A stretch of 64,000 bases of DNA from Acinetobacter lanii (lineage in GTDB: Bacteria; Pseudomonadota; Gammaproteobacteria; Pseudomonadales; Moraxellaceae). This document shows, in pieces, positions 1-9,609 of the stretch. Position numbers and translations under genes: made by a program. The notes under the pieces were generated by a model. The model was not told the DNA's origin. It saw only the letters and a list, made by a program, of their open reading frames with translations, and ran no database searches. The stretch covers positions 1,178,001 through 1,242,000 of the forward strand of contig NZ_CP049916.1 of the NCBI RefSeq assembly GCF_011578285.1, given 5' to 3'. The first letter of the stretch is position 1, and each line of letters starts with the position of its first letter.

Positions 1-31
1 AAGCAGGTTGAATAATAAAGACAGGGACACA

Positions 32-997
32 ATGCGTCAAAAAGTCGTGGTATTTAGTCAAATCGATTCCAATATTCTTGAAAAATTAAAAGCACAATAT
101 GAAGTTGTGGTGATTGACCCGAAAGCAGGCGAGGTCAATCAACAAATACTTGAGCATGTGGTAGATGCAGACGGCATGATTGGGGCAGGGCGTTTATTAA
201 ATCAAAGCAATCTGAGTTCGGCCAAAGAGCTAAAGATTATTTCTTCTGTCAGTGTAGGCTATGACAATTATGATCTCGATTATCTCAATCAACGCAAAAT
301 TTGGCTGTCCAATACGCCACACGTATTAACCGAAACCACCGCAGATTTGGCCTTTGCATTGCTCATGAGTGCTGCACGTCAAGTCCCACGTTTGGATCAG
401 TGGACCAAGCAAGGGCAATGGACTCGAACCGCAGGAGCTGCGCAATTTGGACAAGATATTTTTGGAAAAAATTTAGGCATCATAGGTCTGGGGAATATTG
501 GGGCAGCCATTGCACGACGGGGTTTTCATGGCTTTAACATGAATATTCTTTATCATAATCGTCGTGAAAATATAGAACGTGCTGAAGCACTCAATGCCAC
601 GTACTGCGAATTTGATGAATTGTTAGAGCAGTCAGATTTTGTAGTGGTGGCGGTAGATTTAAATGCAGATTCTAAAGCATTAATTGGGTCGGCTGAATTT
701 GAAAAAATGAAACCAACGGCTGTTTTTGTCAATATTTCGCGGGGTTCAGTGGTCGATGAGCAAGCCTTAATAGATGCATTAAAGTCACGACGCATATTTG
801 CAGCAGGTTTGGATGTCTATCAAAAAGAGCCGCTACAACACTCTGAATTGTTTGAATTGGACAATGTTGTGACCCTACCACATGTGGGTTCTGCAACTGC
901 TGAAACGCGCTATAAAATGGCGGCTTTAGCGTATCAAAATTTGCTTGAAGGTCTCGCAGGGCGACAGCCGCAATATGTGGTGAATCCGAACTTTTAG
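32..997 (+). CDS. D-isomer-specific 2-hydroxyacid dehydrogenase (glyoxylate/2-ketogluconate reductase type)
   Basis: This is a cytoplasmic NAD(P)H-dependent 2-hydroxyacid dehydrogenase of about 321 residues, the usual family length. The Rossmann motif GLGNIG lies near residues 152-157. The catalytic arginine is in the NISRGSVVDE segment, and the C-terminal LPHVGSAT supplies the active-site histidine, with the catalytic glutamate between them. The family reduces glyoxylate, hydroxypyruvate or 2-ketogluconate, and the GhrB/TkrA branch is the best match by eye. The ATG at 32 is chosen because ACAGGGA precedes it at a good distance; an in-frame TTG at 8 adds eight unlikely residues. The exact substrate cannot be read from the sequence. 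Confidence 0.85.
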   Translation: MRQKVVVFSQIDSNILEKLKAQYEVVVIDPKAGEVNQQILEHVVDADGMIGAGRLLNQSNLSSAKELKIISSVSVGYDNYDLDYLNQRKIWLSNTPHVLTETTADLAFALLMSAARQVPRLDQWTKQGQWTRTAGAAQFGQDIFGKNLGIIGLGNIGAAIARRGFHGFNMNILYHNRRENIERAEALNATYCEFDELLEQSDFVVVAVDLNADSKALIGSAEFEKMKPTAVFVNISRGSVVDEQALIDALKSRRIFAAGLDVYQKEPLQHSELFELDNVVTLPHVGSATAETRYKMAALAYQNLLEGLAGRQPQYVVNPNF

Positions 998-1082
998 CGC
1001 ATAAGATGTCGATAAAAATTGATAACACTTCATTGCCAATTCATCCTAAATTCAATGTTATAGTCGCATAAAACAGGATTGA

Positions 1083-2531
1083 GTGTGTATTTTGAAGAAG
1101 ACCCTACTCGCCTTGAGTTTAAGTCTAAGTGCGCTGTGTAGCGCAGACAATGATTTTGGTTCTGATCAGGCATCCACGATAAAAATTCCAGAAATTGGAA
1201 GTGGAGTGGGGTTGATCGATCAACAAAAAGAAAAAATTATTGGTGAAAAAGTCTATCGCCAAGTGCAACAGCAACTCCCGGTATTGCATGATGTTTGGCT
1301 AGAAGATCAGTTTATGATGATCTTTACCCGCATCCTAAGTCATACCCAATTAGGTCGTCCTGTGGGGCTTGTGGTAGTCAATGATCCGCAGATTAATGCC
1401 TTTGCTGTGCCAGGGGGATTGTTTGCTTTAAATAGTGGTTTGATCACCTCGGCGAAAAATCTCGATGAAGTGGCAGGGGTGATGGCGCATGAAATTGCCC
1501 ATGTGTCACAGCGGCATTATAGTCGCTCACAAGAGGCCTTTAAGGGGCAAGGTCTGTTGGCACTAGCAGGTATTATTGTCGGGGCTGCCATCGCTGCACA
1601 GGCCGATAGTGATGTTGGAAACGCCCTGATGATGGGCACGCAAGCGGCAATGATTGATAAACAACTTAGCTATAGTCGAAATCAAGAGCGTGAAGCAGAC
1701 CGTATTGGGATGCAACTGATGTATGGTGCAGGCTACAATCCTCAAAGCATGGCTGATTTCTTCGAAACCATGAATCGAGCCACTGCACGCGTCAGTTATT
1801 TGCCTGATTTTTGGTATACCCATCCCTTGACCACTGAGCGTATGAGTGAGGCGCGACTACGGGCCAATCAGCTGCCTAAAGTGCCGTATAGCAATACCCA
1901 AGAAGACTTTGAAGTGATTAAGTGGTACACCGCTGTGATCACCAATCAAGCTACTGAAAATCAGCTTAAAACCATTGCCCAACGCCGTAATTTCGCAGGA
2001 CTGTTGGCGTTGTCGGTGTATTACTATCGACAAGGCGATTATAGCGAAGCACAACGTCATATGAATGAAGCCAAGCAACTGAATACATCGAGTACTTTAT
2101 TAAACTTAATACAAGCGGATATTTATCTCGGGCAAAATAAGCCTGATGATGCTTTAGCTGTGATTGAATATAAGCAACGCATCATGCCTGAAAATCGAGC
2201 GCTGAGTTATAAGCTGGCTGAAATTTACTTAAGAAAAAATAATATTCAACAAGTTGAAATGATTGCCAATAAATTCAGTCGGAAAAATCCGAGTGATGTG
2301 GTGGCATGGCAATATTTACAACGTGCTGCCAATTTAGATAAGGATAATCCAATGCGAACCATCAATGTTTTGCGTTATCGGGCTGAGGTTGAATATTGGC
2401 GAGGTGCTGAATCAACGGCGATCAAATCACTTTTGCATGCACAAAGACTGGCGAAAGATAATGTATCAATGTCTGCCAAAATCAGTCAGCGTTTAAAAGT
2501 CATGCAGGCGGAACGTCAAGAGAAAATTTAA
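1083..2531 (+). CDS. bepA: BepA/YfgC-like periplasmic M48 zinc metalloprotease with TPR domain
   Basis: The N-terminus is a hydrophobic signal peptide ending near ALCSA, so the protein is exported to the periplasm. The zinc protease motif HEIAH is at about residues 136-140, and the third ligand lies in the EREAD motif about 65 residues later. After about residue 270 the sequence becomes helical repeats of TPR character. This matches BepA, which assists or degrades outer-membrane proteins such as LptD during assembly. The start is uncertain: GTG at 1083 sits only 4 bases after AGGA, while TTG at 1092 gives a more classic MKKTLLAL signal peptide. The gene stands alone between short spacers. Confidence 0.85.
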   Translation: MCILKKTLLALSLSLSALCSADNDFGSDQASTIKIPEIGSGVGLIDQQKEKIIGEKVYRQVQQQLPVLHDVWLEDQFMMIFTRILSHTQLGRPVGLVVVNDPQINAFAVPGGLFALNSGLITSAKNLDEVAGVMAHEIAHVSQRHYSRSQEAFKGQGLLALAGIIVGAAIAAQADSDVGNALMMGTQAAMIDKQLSYSRNQEREADRIGMQLMYGAGYNPQSMADFFETMNRATARVSYLPDFWYTHPLTTERMSEARLRANQLPKVPYSNTQEDFEVIKWYTAVITNQATENQLKTIAQRRNFAGLLALSVYYYRQGDYSEAQRHMNEAKQLNTSSTLLNLIQADIYLGQNKPDDALAVIEYKQRIMPENRALSYKLAEIYLRKNNIQQVEMIANKFSRKNPSDVVAWQYLQRAANLDKDNPMRTINVLRYRAEVEYWRGAESTAIKSLLHAQRLAKDNVSMSAKISQRLKVMQAERQEKI

Positions 2532-2561
2532 ATCATTATTTCTATGTAGAGGTGAGGCTAC

Positions 2562-2942
2562 ATGATTAAAGGGCAATGTTTATGTGGGGCAATTCACTAT
2601 GCTTATCATGCAGAGATCAAACAGAGTATTTTGTGCTTTTGTCAGGATTGTCGTTTAGCACAAGGCGCACTATTTGGATGGAATAGTCCTATTGATCAAC
2701 AGGCATTTGAAATCACTCAAGGTAAGGCATTTTTAAAAGCTTATTTTCATACCCCAAATAAAGCACGTGTCTTTTGTATACAGTGTGGAAGTCCAATTTA
2801 CTCTTACCGCTTAGATTTGCCGAATGTTTTAAGGCTTAGATTGGGGAGTATTACTGAAGGTGAAATTCCACCGCCAAATCAAACATTTTATAGTCAATAT
2901 CAGCCTGATTTTATTCAAATTATTAATTGTTTAAACAATTAG
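2562..2942 (+). CDS. GFA-family (Mss4-like fold) zinc protein
   Basis: This 126-residue protein has the cysteine pattern of the GFA family (named after glutathione-dependent formaldehyde-activating enzyme): CLCG near the N-terminus, CFCQDC near residue 27, and CIQCGSP near residue 66. These are expected to bind zinc in a Mss4-like fold. Most family members have no proven activity, so an enzyme name is not justified. A GAGGTGAGG ribosome-binding stretch lies just before the ATG. It follows the bepA homologue after a 30-bp gap and may be co-transcribed with it. Confidence 0.75.
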   Translation: MIKGQCLCGAIHYAYHAEIKQSILCFCQDCRLAQGALFGWNSPIDQQAFEITQGKAFLKAYFHTPNKARVFCIQCGSPIYSYRLDLPNVLRLRLGSITEGEIPPPNQTFYSQYQPDFIQIINCLNN

Positions 2943-3022
2943 TCTTGCGGTTGTTTTAGCGTAAATTCATTCATTTTTGACGTATACTGTAGGCTAAGGC
3001 AATAGAGATTGTATGAAGTCGA

Positions 3023-3394
3023 ATGAAAAAAATAGTCTTAATGAGTGTGTTTTTGTGGATGTCAGCGACCAGCATGGCGCAGCAAGTTCCTGAAAAATAT
3101 GTCAAAGAAATTGATAATATATCGACTCAATATAATACCGATATGAAATATTTTCTACGTACATTAGATTCGCATACCACATCATTTAATCCGCAACAAA
3201 AAGCTCAATTCTGTGGCATCGTCAGTCGCTATGTGAATGCTTTTTATCAGGCGACGGACAAGAATCGTAGTTCATTACCTGTGTCTTATGCCCAAATGAG
3301 CAAGCAAGATGTGATTGATAAAGTCATGCAATCCAAAGAGATGCGCTTAATCAGCAAATATAATATTCAATGTGACTTAAACGGTTCGCTTTAA
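3023..3394 (+). CDS. Hypothetical secreted protein
   Basis: A 123-residue protein with a clear signal peptide (MKKIVLMSVFLWMSATSMAQ) and predicted cleavage after SMA or AQ. The mature part is polar and helical, with only two cysteines (in FCGIV and IQCDL) that could form a disulphide. I recognise no domain. It is probably periplasmic. The short conserved-looking helical body resembles other small Acinetobacter exported proteins of unknown role. There is no partner gene on the same strand immediately downstream. Confidence 0.6.
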   Translation: MKKIVLMSVFLWMSATSMAQQVPEKYVKEIDNISTQYNTDMKYFLRTLDSHTTSFNPQQKAQFCGIVSRYVNAFYQATDKNRSSLPVSYAQMSKQDVIDKVMQSKEMRLISKYNIQCDLNGSL

Positions 3395-3644
3395 AAAAAC
3401 GGATTTATTTATCACTGAAAAAAATAATATCGATTTTTGCAGAGATGAAATCGGAATGTGATGAATTAAGATTTAAATATGAAATTTGAAAAAGGCTTGA
3501 AAGGATAGGGGGAAATTGATTTTTAATTATTTGAATATGAAGTAGAAAATATGAAACTATTTTTAGAGGATTGAGCGGGCTATTTAAACATTAATCAATG
3601 ACACGGGTTTAAATAGTCCAAATCAAACGTGTGACGCGATAGGA

Positions 3645-4091
3645 TTAAGCAAGCTTTGCTTTGATTTTAGCTGAAACTTGTGCAGGATCGGCACGTCCGG
3701 CTATGATCGGACGTAGAGAATTCATCACCTTACCCATATCTTTAATGCTAGTAGCTTGTTGAGCAGCAATCGTTTGCTCAATCATGGAATCAAGTTCTTC
3801 CTCAGTCATAGCTGCTGGTAGAAATTGAGATAACACCTCAACTTCGGCTTGTTCCTTACTAGCTAAGTCTTGTCGATTAGCACCTTCAAAGGCTTTAATC
3901 GATTCTTTACGTTGTTTGATTTGCTTTTCAATGACCGCGAGAACTCGACTATCATCAAGTTCAACGCGCTCATCGACTTCGATTTGCTTGATTGCTGCCT
4001 GTAGACCACGAATGACCGTTAACTTATCCATTTCTTTAGCACGCATTGCAGCTTTCAAAACGTCAGTTATTTGGGTTTTTAAAGTCGTCAT
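3645..4091 (-). CDS. yqeY: GatB/YqeY domain protein
   Basis: A 148-residue protein that is entirely a YqeY domain, the tRNA-binding-like tail domain also present at the C-terminus of the amidotransferase subunit GatB. Typical features are the N-terminal ITDVLKAAMRAKE segment, the IKQRKESI helix and the C-terminal LRPIIAGRADP segment. It lies 38 bp downstream of rpsU on the same strand. The rpsU-yqeY order is common in bacteria and often continues into dnaG, which is absent here. A stand-alone role in tRNA-dependent amidation is suspected but not proven for this family. Confidence 0.85.
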   Translation of the reverse strand: MTTLKTQITDVLKAAMRAKEMDKLTVIRGLQAAIKQIEVDERVELDDSRVLAVIEKQIKQRKESIKAFEGANRQDLASKEQAEVEVLSQFLPAAMTEEELDSMIEQTIAAQQATSIKDMGKVMNSLRPIIAGRADPAQVSAKIKAKLA

Positions 4092-4129
4092 CTATATTGT
4101 CCAGACAGTCAATGTGTCACAAATTAATC

Positions 4130-4345
4130 TTAGTAAAGGCGAGTCGTACGTACTGATTCACGCGCCAATTTCTTTTGGTAGCGTTTAACAGCAGCAGCTT
4201 TTTTACGTTTACGTTCTTGAGTTGGTTTCTCGTAGAATTCACGTTTACGAACGTCAGCTAAAACGCCTGCTTTTTCGCATGAACGTTTGAAACGACGGAT
4301 AGCTACGTCTACTGGTTCGCCTTCTTTCAATTTAACTTGTGGCAT
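4130..4345 (-). CDS. rpsU: 30S ribosomal protein S21
   Basis: A 71-residue, very basic protein that is full-length for S21, with the family start [20 protein letters not shown] and a C-terminal run of lysines and arginines. S21 is the small-subunit protein that helps base pairing between the mRNA leader and 16S rRNA. It is the first gene of an rpsU-yqeY unit and is divergent from tsaD, a very widely conserved arrangement. An AGAGGAT ribosome-binding site (on the minus strand) precedes the ATG. Confidence 0.97.
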
Positions 4346-4422
4346 GAAGAATCCTCTAGTTTATGGATAAGACTGAGTGCACCATTGCACTAAGTCACAA
4401 GTGAAGTGCAGTATTTTACTCA

Positions 4423-4450
4423 TTTACATCTCATACCACAAGCCTATAAT
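4423..4450 (+). promoter_or_regulatory. Probable sigma70 promoter for tsaD
   Basis: TTTACA at 4423-4428 and a perfect TATAAT at 4445-4450 are separated by 16 bp. They lie 40 bp upstream of the tsaD start chosen at 4490, so the longer reading frame beginning at 4406 would start upstream of its own promoter. Confidence 0.55.
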
Positions 4451-4489
4451 AGCCTGAGCAATATTTTGAAATGGGTAATAGGCAGTTTA

Positions 4490-5506
4490 ATGATCGTTTT
4501 AGGCTTAGAAACGTCGTGTGATGAAACAGGTCTTGCACTGTATGACAGTGAAGTCGGCTTAAGAGGACAGGTGTTATATAGTCAAATTAAATTGCATGCA
4601 GAATATGGTGGTGTGGTGCCAGAACTCGCGTCACGTGACCATGTGCGCAAACTCATTCCGCTCATAAATCAGTTGCTTGAAGAAAGCAATCTGAAAAAAT
4701 CCGAGATTGATGCAATCGCCTATACCCGTGGTCCTGGTCTAATGGGCGCACTTATGACCGGCGCACTTTTTGGTCGAACTTTGGCATTTGCCCTGAATAA
4801 ACCTGCGATTGGTGTGCACCATATGGAAGGTCATATGTTGGCGCCTTTATTGTCAGAAACACCGCCTGAATTTCCGTTTGTCGCATTATTGGTTTCGGGT
4901 GGTCATACCCAATTGATGGCTGCTTATGGCATTGGTCAGTATGAAATGCTGGGTGAATCGATTGATGATGCAGCCGGTGAAGCCTTTGATAAAGTTGCAA
5001 AAATGATGGGCTTGCCATACCCGGGGGGGCCAAATATTTCTAAATTAGCCTTACAAGGTGATGCCAAAGCATTTGATTTCCCACGTCCAATGTTGCACCA
5101 GGGTTTGGACTTTTCTTTTAGTGGTTTGAAAACTTCTGTTTCAAATCAGTTGAAAAAAGTTGAAGGTCAGGGGCGTGAAGCAGATATTGCAGCCTCTTTC
5201 CAAGAAGCTTTAGTAGATACTTTGGTGAAAAAATCGGTGAAAGCACTGAAGCAAACCGGTTTAAAACGTTTGGTGATTGCAGGCGGTGTCAGTGCCAATA
5301 AACGTTTGCGTGAGCGTTTAGAAGCCGATTTAGCCAAAATTAAAGCCAATGTATATTATGCAGAACCGGCACTGTGTACGGACAATGGAGCGATGATTGC
5401 ATTTGCAGGTTATCAACGTTTAAAAGCAGGTCAACAAGATGGTTTGGCGGTCACCACGACACCACGTTGGCCAATGACGGAGTTGACCAATCCAGAAGCG
5501 GTATAA
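4490..5506 (+). CDS. tsaD: tRNA N6-adenosine threonylcarbamoyltransferase TsaD
   Basis: TsaD transfers the threonylcarbamoyl group from its adenylate onto A37 of ANN-decoding tRNAs, working with TsaB and TsaE in the cytoplasm. The protein begins with the family hallmark [14 protein letters not shown], has the metal-binding HMEGH motif with histidines at 111 and 115, and contains the ASKH/actin-fold segments VSGGHTQL and [10 protein letters not shown]. Its length of 338 residues is normal. The ATG at 4490 gives the standard N-terminus; an in-frame ATG at 4406 would add 28 residues not seen in the family. It is divergent from rpsU and ends in a good terminator. Confidence 0.96.
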   Translation: MIVLGLETSCDETGLALYDSEVGLRGQVLYSQIKLHAEYGGVVPELASRDHVRKLIPLINQLLEESNLKKSEIDAIAYTRGPGLMGALMTGALFGRTLAFALNKPAIGVHHMEGHMLAPLLSETPPEFPFVALLVSGGHTQLMAAYGIGQYEMLGESIDDAAGEAFDKVAKMMGLPYPGGPNISKLALQGDAKAFDFPRPMLHQGLDFSFSGLKTSVSNQLKKVEGQGREADIAASFQEALVDTLVKKSVKALKQTGLKRLVIAGGVSANKRLRERLEADLAKIKANVYYAEPALCTDNGAMIAFAGYQRLKAGQQDGLAVTTTPRWPMTELTNPEAV

Positions 5507-5519
5507 AATTTCAATATAT

Positions 5520-5543
5520 AAAAGAGGCGAAAGCCTCTTTTTT
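5520..5543 (+). terminator. Rho-independent terminator after tsaD
   Basis: An 8-bp perfect stem, AAAGAGGC/GCCTCTTT with a GAAA loop, is followed by a T-run. Confidence 0.85.
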
Positions 5544-5644
5544 AATGGTGATCTGTTATTAAACTTAATAAATCTTAATTAAAGTGGAGTTTTAGCTTGA
5601 TCTAAGAATGTGATTGGGATCCATACAATATTCGTATGATTGTT

Positions 5645-6193
5645 TTATTCATAAGGCTTCCATGTTTTTGTTTTTTCGTTGTATTCATATTGAATTTGAT
5701 CATGGTAATTTGTTTCAAAGCCTATCTCATCTTCAGTTTTTTTAATTTCGAAGCATTGTCGAATATTGCTATAGGTTTCGTGGGTGCCAGGGTGGTCGCC
5801 ATCATATTGCGATCCAGATAAGCAAACTTTAGGCTGACTTATAGAATATTGAAAACTAGGTTTTTTCATCGTAGCACCTTGGTTATTTTCCCAACCTGTA
5901 TATTGATAATTGAGTGGGTAAGCCATACCAGTTTTCGTATCTAAAGCGATTAACTCTAAAGCGTCTGTGTTTCCGATATTCAATAAAATATAGTGTTGAG
6001 CAAAGTTGGCTTTCTGAGTTTTGAGTACATTTTTATATCGTGCGATATTCTTCTTTGAACAAAAAGAACCATTGTAACCATCTGAATCGCAATGGTTCAC
6101 TTTTTTGAAAGGTGCATTCTGCGTGGTATTCGCATGGCTTGCAGTTATGCTCACTAAAATGCTAGACGTGAGTAGGAGTATTTTATTCATCAA
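5645..6193 (-). CDS. Hypothetical exported protein
   Basis: A 182-residue protein with a signal peptide (MNKILLLTSSILVSITASHA, start at 6193 or one codon later) and a mature part containing four cysteines, two in a HCDSDGYNGSFC stretch and two flanking an aspartate/glycine-rich loop. This suggests disulphides in a periplasmic or secreted protein. I do not recognise a family. Neighbouring genes on both sides are also poorly characterised, so context does not help. Translation is uninterrupted and codon use looks like its neighbours. Confidence 0.6.
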   Translation of the reverse strand: MMNKILLLTSSILVSITASHANTTQNAPFKKVNHCDSDGYNGSFCSKKNIARYKNVLKTQKANFAQHYILLNIGNTDALELIALDTKTGMAYPLNYQYTGWENNQGATMKKPSFQYSISQPKVCLSGSQYDGDHPGTHETYSNIRQCFEIKKTEDEIGFETNYHDQIQYEYNEKTKTWKPYE

Positions 6194-6257
6194 TATTTCC
6201 GATTTTTTAATTTTTAAAATTGAGTTGATTTAAGATTTGATGGATCAAAACACAACG

Positions 6258-6815
6258 TTATTCAGACTTAGCCTCCTGAATCGAGGCTTGGAATTTTTCT
6301 TTCATCTCAGCATACTGAGGATGGGCTTTAGCTTCATCCCATTTTTGTTTAAAAATCTGTGCAGCAGCAGCTTTTACAGGGTCTTCTGAGCTACGAGGTA
6401 ACTCTTCACGACCATGCGCACCACTTAAACCTTTTTTATCCTCAGGCACAGCACCGTCATATTTCTTACCGCCTTTATGATTGGCATATCGGCGAGCACG
6501 GGTATAACCCATTTGTAGAAATTTTCGAGCCATGTCCGCCCCCACAAAATCATCATTTTCTAAATAATCTAAGAACAGTTGATAGATCTTTTCAGAGCTT
6601 TCCGTGGCTTTGGCTTCATCGGCGAATTTCCAATAGGGTAATATTTCTGATTTATACGGCTCAACCAACAATACGCCTTGTTCGCCACGACCAACACGAT
6701 ATAGCTCAGGGCGTTTCCGAAAGTTGATCTGTTTAAAATCGAGTGAGTAATCAAAACTATTGGAGTGAACACGTGTAGCGCGTTTAGGAATATCTGATCT
6801 GCTTTTATTGTTCAT
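6258..6815 (-). CDS. DUF4385-like protein
   Basis: A 185-residue soluble protein whose N-terminal two thirds (FDYSLDFKQINFRKRPELYR, then a GEQGVLLVEPYKSEILPYW segment and GYTRARRYANHKGGKK) matches what I recall of the DUF4385 family, which occurs in scattered bacteria and phages. The last 60 residues are charged and helical. No catalytic motif is obvious and the function is unknown. The ATG is preceded by AGGATGAT on the minus strand. The patchy family distribution suggests an accessory gene. The family name is from memory and should be treated as likely, not certain. Confidence 0.65.
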   Translation of the reverse strand: MNNKSRSDIPKRATRVHSNSFDYSLDFKQINFRKRPELYRVGRGEQGVLLVEPYKSEILPYWKFADEAKATESSEKIYQLFLDYLENDDFVGADMARKFLQMGYTRARRYANHKGGKKYDGAVPEDKKGLSGAHGREELPRSSEDPVKAAAAQIFKQKWDEAKAHPQYAEMKEKFQASIQEAKSE

Positions 6816-6996
6816 AATATCATCCTATTTAATAGATGAATCATACTTGGCAAGTCCTTCAAAATCGATACAGATTTGTAATCAAAACAACGACAGATCT
6901 CAACTTGTATCTGGCGAATTAAAGCTTTTATGATGAAAGAAATCAAAAAATCGAATAACAGCACATATTTAAAAAAATCAAAAAAGGAATGACACA

Positions 6997-8310
6997 ATGC
7001 ACCATGATGCAGAACACTTTAAAGATCATCCTGCTTTTAAAAAAGGCGTTCGTTTTGATTATGAAGTCATGGACTTACATACCATTCAAGATGGTGCAAA
7101 GCCAGAGCAAAATATCGAGTTTCGGCTAGGTGGATTTGGTTCAGATCTTTCTCCGCATCCGCTTTACCCTAATCAGTTTTATGCGCTGACCGATCGGGGG
7201 CCGAATACCGATTACAACATCAACCATGATCATGGAAAAATGTTTTTAGATCCGGGTTATGCGCCTCGGATTGGGCATTTTGAAATCACGCCACAAGGCA
7301 AAATTCAAAAAATTAAAGAAATACTTTTAAAAACTCCCACAGGTCAGCCGATTACAGGGTTGCCCAATCAACATTTTGGCGCGACCAAAGAAATTGCTTA
7401 TGACCGAAATGATCAATTGTTAAATCCAGGCACAGATGAATTTGGATTGGACACCGAAGCCTTCGTGGCTTTAGACGATGGAAGCTTTTGGGTCAGTGAT
7501 GAATACGGTCCTCATATCGTGCATTTTGATGCCAATGGTATTGAGATTGATCGGATCAACGCCTATGAGTCTGACACACGTCGCAAGCAGGGGTATTTAC
7601 TGCCATTAGAATATGCCAACCGCCGTCAAAATCGCGGCATGGAAGGGCTGACCATTACACCGGATCAAAAGACTTTGGTGGGGATCATGCAATCTGCCAT
7701 GAGTAATCCAGACGCTTCAGTGAATCATTCAGATTTAACTCGAATCGTGATGATTCATTTAGAAACCCATCAAATCTCACAGTATCTGTATAGACAAGAC
7801 ATCAGTCAAAACGTCCATTCCAATACTGCCATTAGCGCTTTATCTGAAATGCAATTTTTAGTGGCTGAGCGAGATGACGATTTTTATAAGGATAATCCGC
7901 AGGCGTTTAAGCGGGTATTTAAAATTAATATTGATGCAGCCAGCAATTTAGAGGCTATTGAAGACGCAGAGCATGTTCAGCAAGATCGACATTTAGGCTT
8001 ATTGATCGATGGTTTAACCGTAGAACAATATGTCTTACAACACGGCTGGGAAGGATTGGCAGCCGTCGGCATTAAACCTGTGAGCAAAACCTTGGTGGTG
8101 GATTTGGTTGAAAGATTGAAATATCCGCATGACAAAATTGAAGGCTTATGGGTCATCGATGATACTCATTTAGCGGTATTAAATGATGATGATTATGCCT
8201 TTAGTGATGAGGATGATGTGATTCAACAAAAGTATTTGGATACTGCCAAAACATTGATTGATGGCAATACCTTATATATTTTAGATGGATTAGATTTAAC
8301 AGCAGAATGA
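6997..8310 (+). CDS. Phytase-like domain esterase family protein
   Basis: A 437-residue protein with the beta-propeller-like 'esterase-like activity of phytase' domain. Key segments are GGFGSDLSPHP, YALTDRGPN, FWVSDEYGPHI and NRGMEGLTITPD, which carry the conserved aspartate and glutamate residues expected to bind metal. Family members are usually exported, but this one starts MHHDAEHFKDHP and shows no signal peptide; the ATG is supported by an AAAGGAATGAC ribosome-binding region. It may be cytoplasmic, exported by another route, or have lost its signal sequence. The substrate is unknown. Confidence 0.75.
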   Translation: MHHDAEHFKDHPAFKKGVRFDYEVMDLHTIQDGAKPEQNIEFRLGGFGSDLSPHPLYPNQFYALTDRGPNTDYNINHDHGKMFLDPGYAPRIGHFEITPQGKIQKIKEILLKTPTGQPITGLPNQHFGATKEIAYDRNDQLLNPGTDEFGLDTEAFVALDDGSFWVSDEYGPHIVHFDANGIEIDRINAYESDTRRKQGYLLPLEYANRRQNRGMEGLTITPDQKTLVGIMQSAMSNPDASVNHSDLTRIVMIHLETHQISQYLYRQDISQNVHSNTAISALSEMQFLVAERDDDFYKDNPQAFKRVFKINIDAASNLEAIEDAEHVQQDRHLGLLIDGLTVEQYVLQHGWEGLAAVGIKPVSKTLVVDLVERLKYPHDKIEGLWVIDDTHLAVLNDDDYAFSDEDDVIQQKYLDTAKTLIDGNTLYILDGLDLTAE

Positions 8311-8458
8311 CTCTAACAGCTCGAGATTGATGCGCGAGCAAAACGAATGCTCAATCTAAGTCTGTATAAAGCACGGCATTAATCCATGAAAGCCAAACCA
8401 AGCAGCACAGATTCAAATCAAAATTGCATCAAGCCTGACTCAAATAAAACCACATAAA

Positions 8459-8489
8459 AAACAGGATGTGTCTAGGCACATCCTGTTTG
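8459..8489. terminator. Bidirectional terminator
   Basis: A perfect 10-bp stem, ACAGGATGTG/CACATCCTGT with a 6-nt loop, is flanked by A-run and T-run. It sits between two convergent genes and can serve both. Confidence 0.8.
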
Positions 8490-8509
8490 AGTTTCTTCTA
8501 ATGAAAGGT

Positions 8510-9385
8510 TTATTTCGTTGTGTTCAATAGCTGCGAACCAATCCAATGTTTCGAGAACTGATAAGCGGCACGTCCAGAACGTTGACCACGTGATTGACAC
8601 CAGCGTAAGGCTTCGGCACGTGCTTGTTCAGTGAGCGACATACCATCTTTAGCCAAATAGGTTTCCACAATTTCTAAATATAGATTTTGATCCATTGGAT
8701 AGAAAGACAGCCACAAACCAAAACGATCAGACAGAGAAATTTTTTCTTCAATCGCTTCTTGCGGATGCAGTTCTGTGTACTGCGGTACATCAACACGGGT
8801 GACAGGGGTATTTTCATGCATAAATTCAGGCAATAAATGACGGCGGTTACTGGTCGCATAAATAATGAAATTGCTTGAACCGGATTGCAGTGAGCCATCT
8901 AATACGCTTTTTAAACTGCGATAATTTTCATCTTCAGCATTAAATGCCAAGTCATCGCAATACACGATAAATTTCTCAGGTCGGTCTTGAATCAATTTTT
9001 GAATCTCAGGCAAGTCCGACAAATCATCACGTTCAATTTCAATGAGTCGAAGTCCTTGATCTTGATACTTAGACAACAATGCACGCACGATTGAAGACTT
9101 TCCTGTACCCCGAGAACCCGTCAACAGCAAATCATTGGCAGGCAAGCCCTTTAAAAATTGTTCCGTGTTTTGTAGAACTTTTTCTTTTTGACGATCAATG
9201 CCTTTTAAGTCATCTAAATCAATGATTTTCGGTTTGGGAATGCCAATCAGTTGATGATCTTGCCATTTAAAGGCTGGCGCTGAAAAGTCAGTGGCTTGTT
9301 TCGGTGTCGGTAGAACATGTTGAAGTTGTTCCAAAACAACGCTTAAGCGTTCAATCAAATGCTCGGGTAATTCTATTGTTGCCAT
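8510..9385 (-). CDS. DUF815-family AAA ATPase
   Basis: A 291-residue ATP-binding protein. The Walker A motif GSRGTGKSS lies near residues 92-100 and the Walker B segment FIVYCDDLAF follows at about residue 140. Later YATSNRRHL looks like sensor 1 and SDRFGLWL a box VII-type arginine segment. The whole matches the DUF815 family of AAA proteins, widespread in proteobacteria and of unproven role. The gene stands alone, convergent with the phytase-like gene, and is divergent from the patatin gene. No target can be inferred. Confidence 0.85.
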   Translation of the reverse strand: MATIELPEHLIERLSVVLEQLQHVLPTPKQATDFSAPAFKWQDHQLIGIPKPKIIDLDDLKGIDRQKEKVLQNTEQFLKGLPANDLLLTGSRGTGKSSIVRALLSKYQDQGLRLIEIERDDLSDLPEIQKLIQDRPEKFIVYCDDLAFNAEDENYRSLKSVLDGSLQSGSSNFIIYATSNRRHLLPEFMHENTPVTRVDVPQYTELHPQEAIEEKISLSDRFGLWLSFYPMDQNLYLEIVETYLAKDGMSLTEQARAEALRWCQSRGQRSGRAAYQFSKHWIGSQLLNTTK

Positions 9386-9609
9386 AATGTAGCTACTAAA
9401 AATTCTGTTTCATTTATACTAATCGAGAACCAGCAAATAACCTATTCCAAAAAGGTCATGTTATTTGAACCCTAAAGAATGAAACTTTTGGTCAATAAAA
9501 AAGATCGCATTGCAGATTGATTAATTTTAACTTTTTGATCATAGTCACTGTATAAAATATGCTCAATACAACAATAGATCTCAAGGATTGAAATCTCAGG
9601 AAAAGCGCA

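Noticed and set aside
4406..4489. 28-residue N-terminal extension of TsaD
   Set aside because: It starts upstream of the likely TATAAT promoter and is absent from the family; [14 protein letters not shown] is the standard N-terminus.
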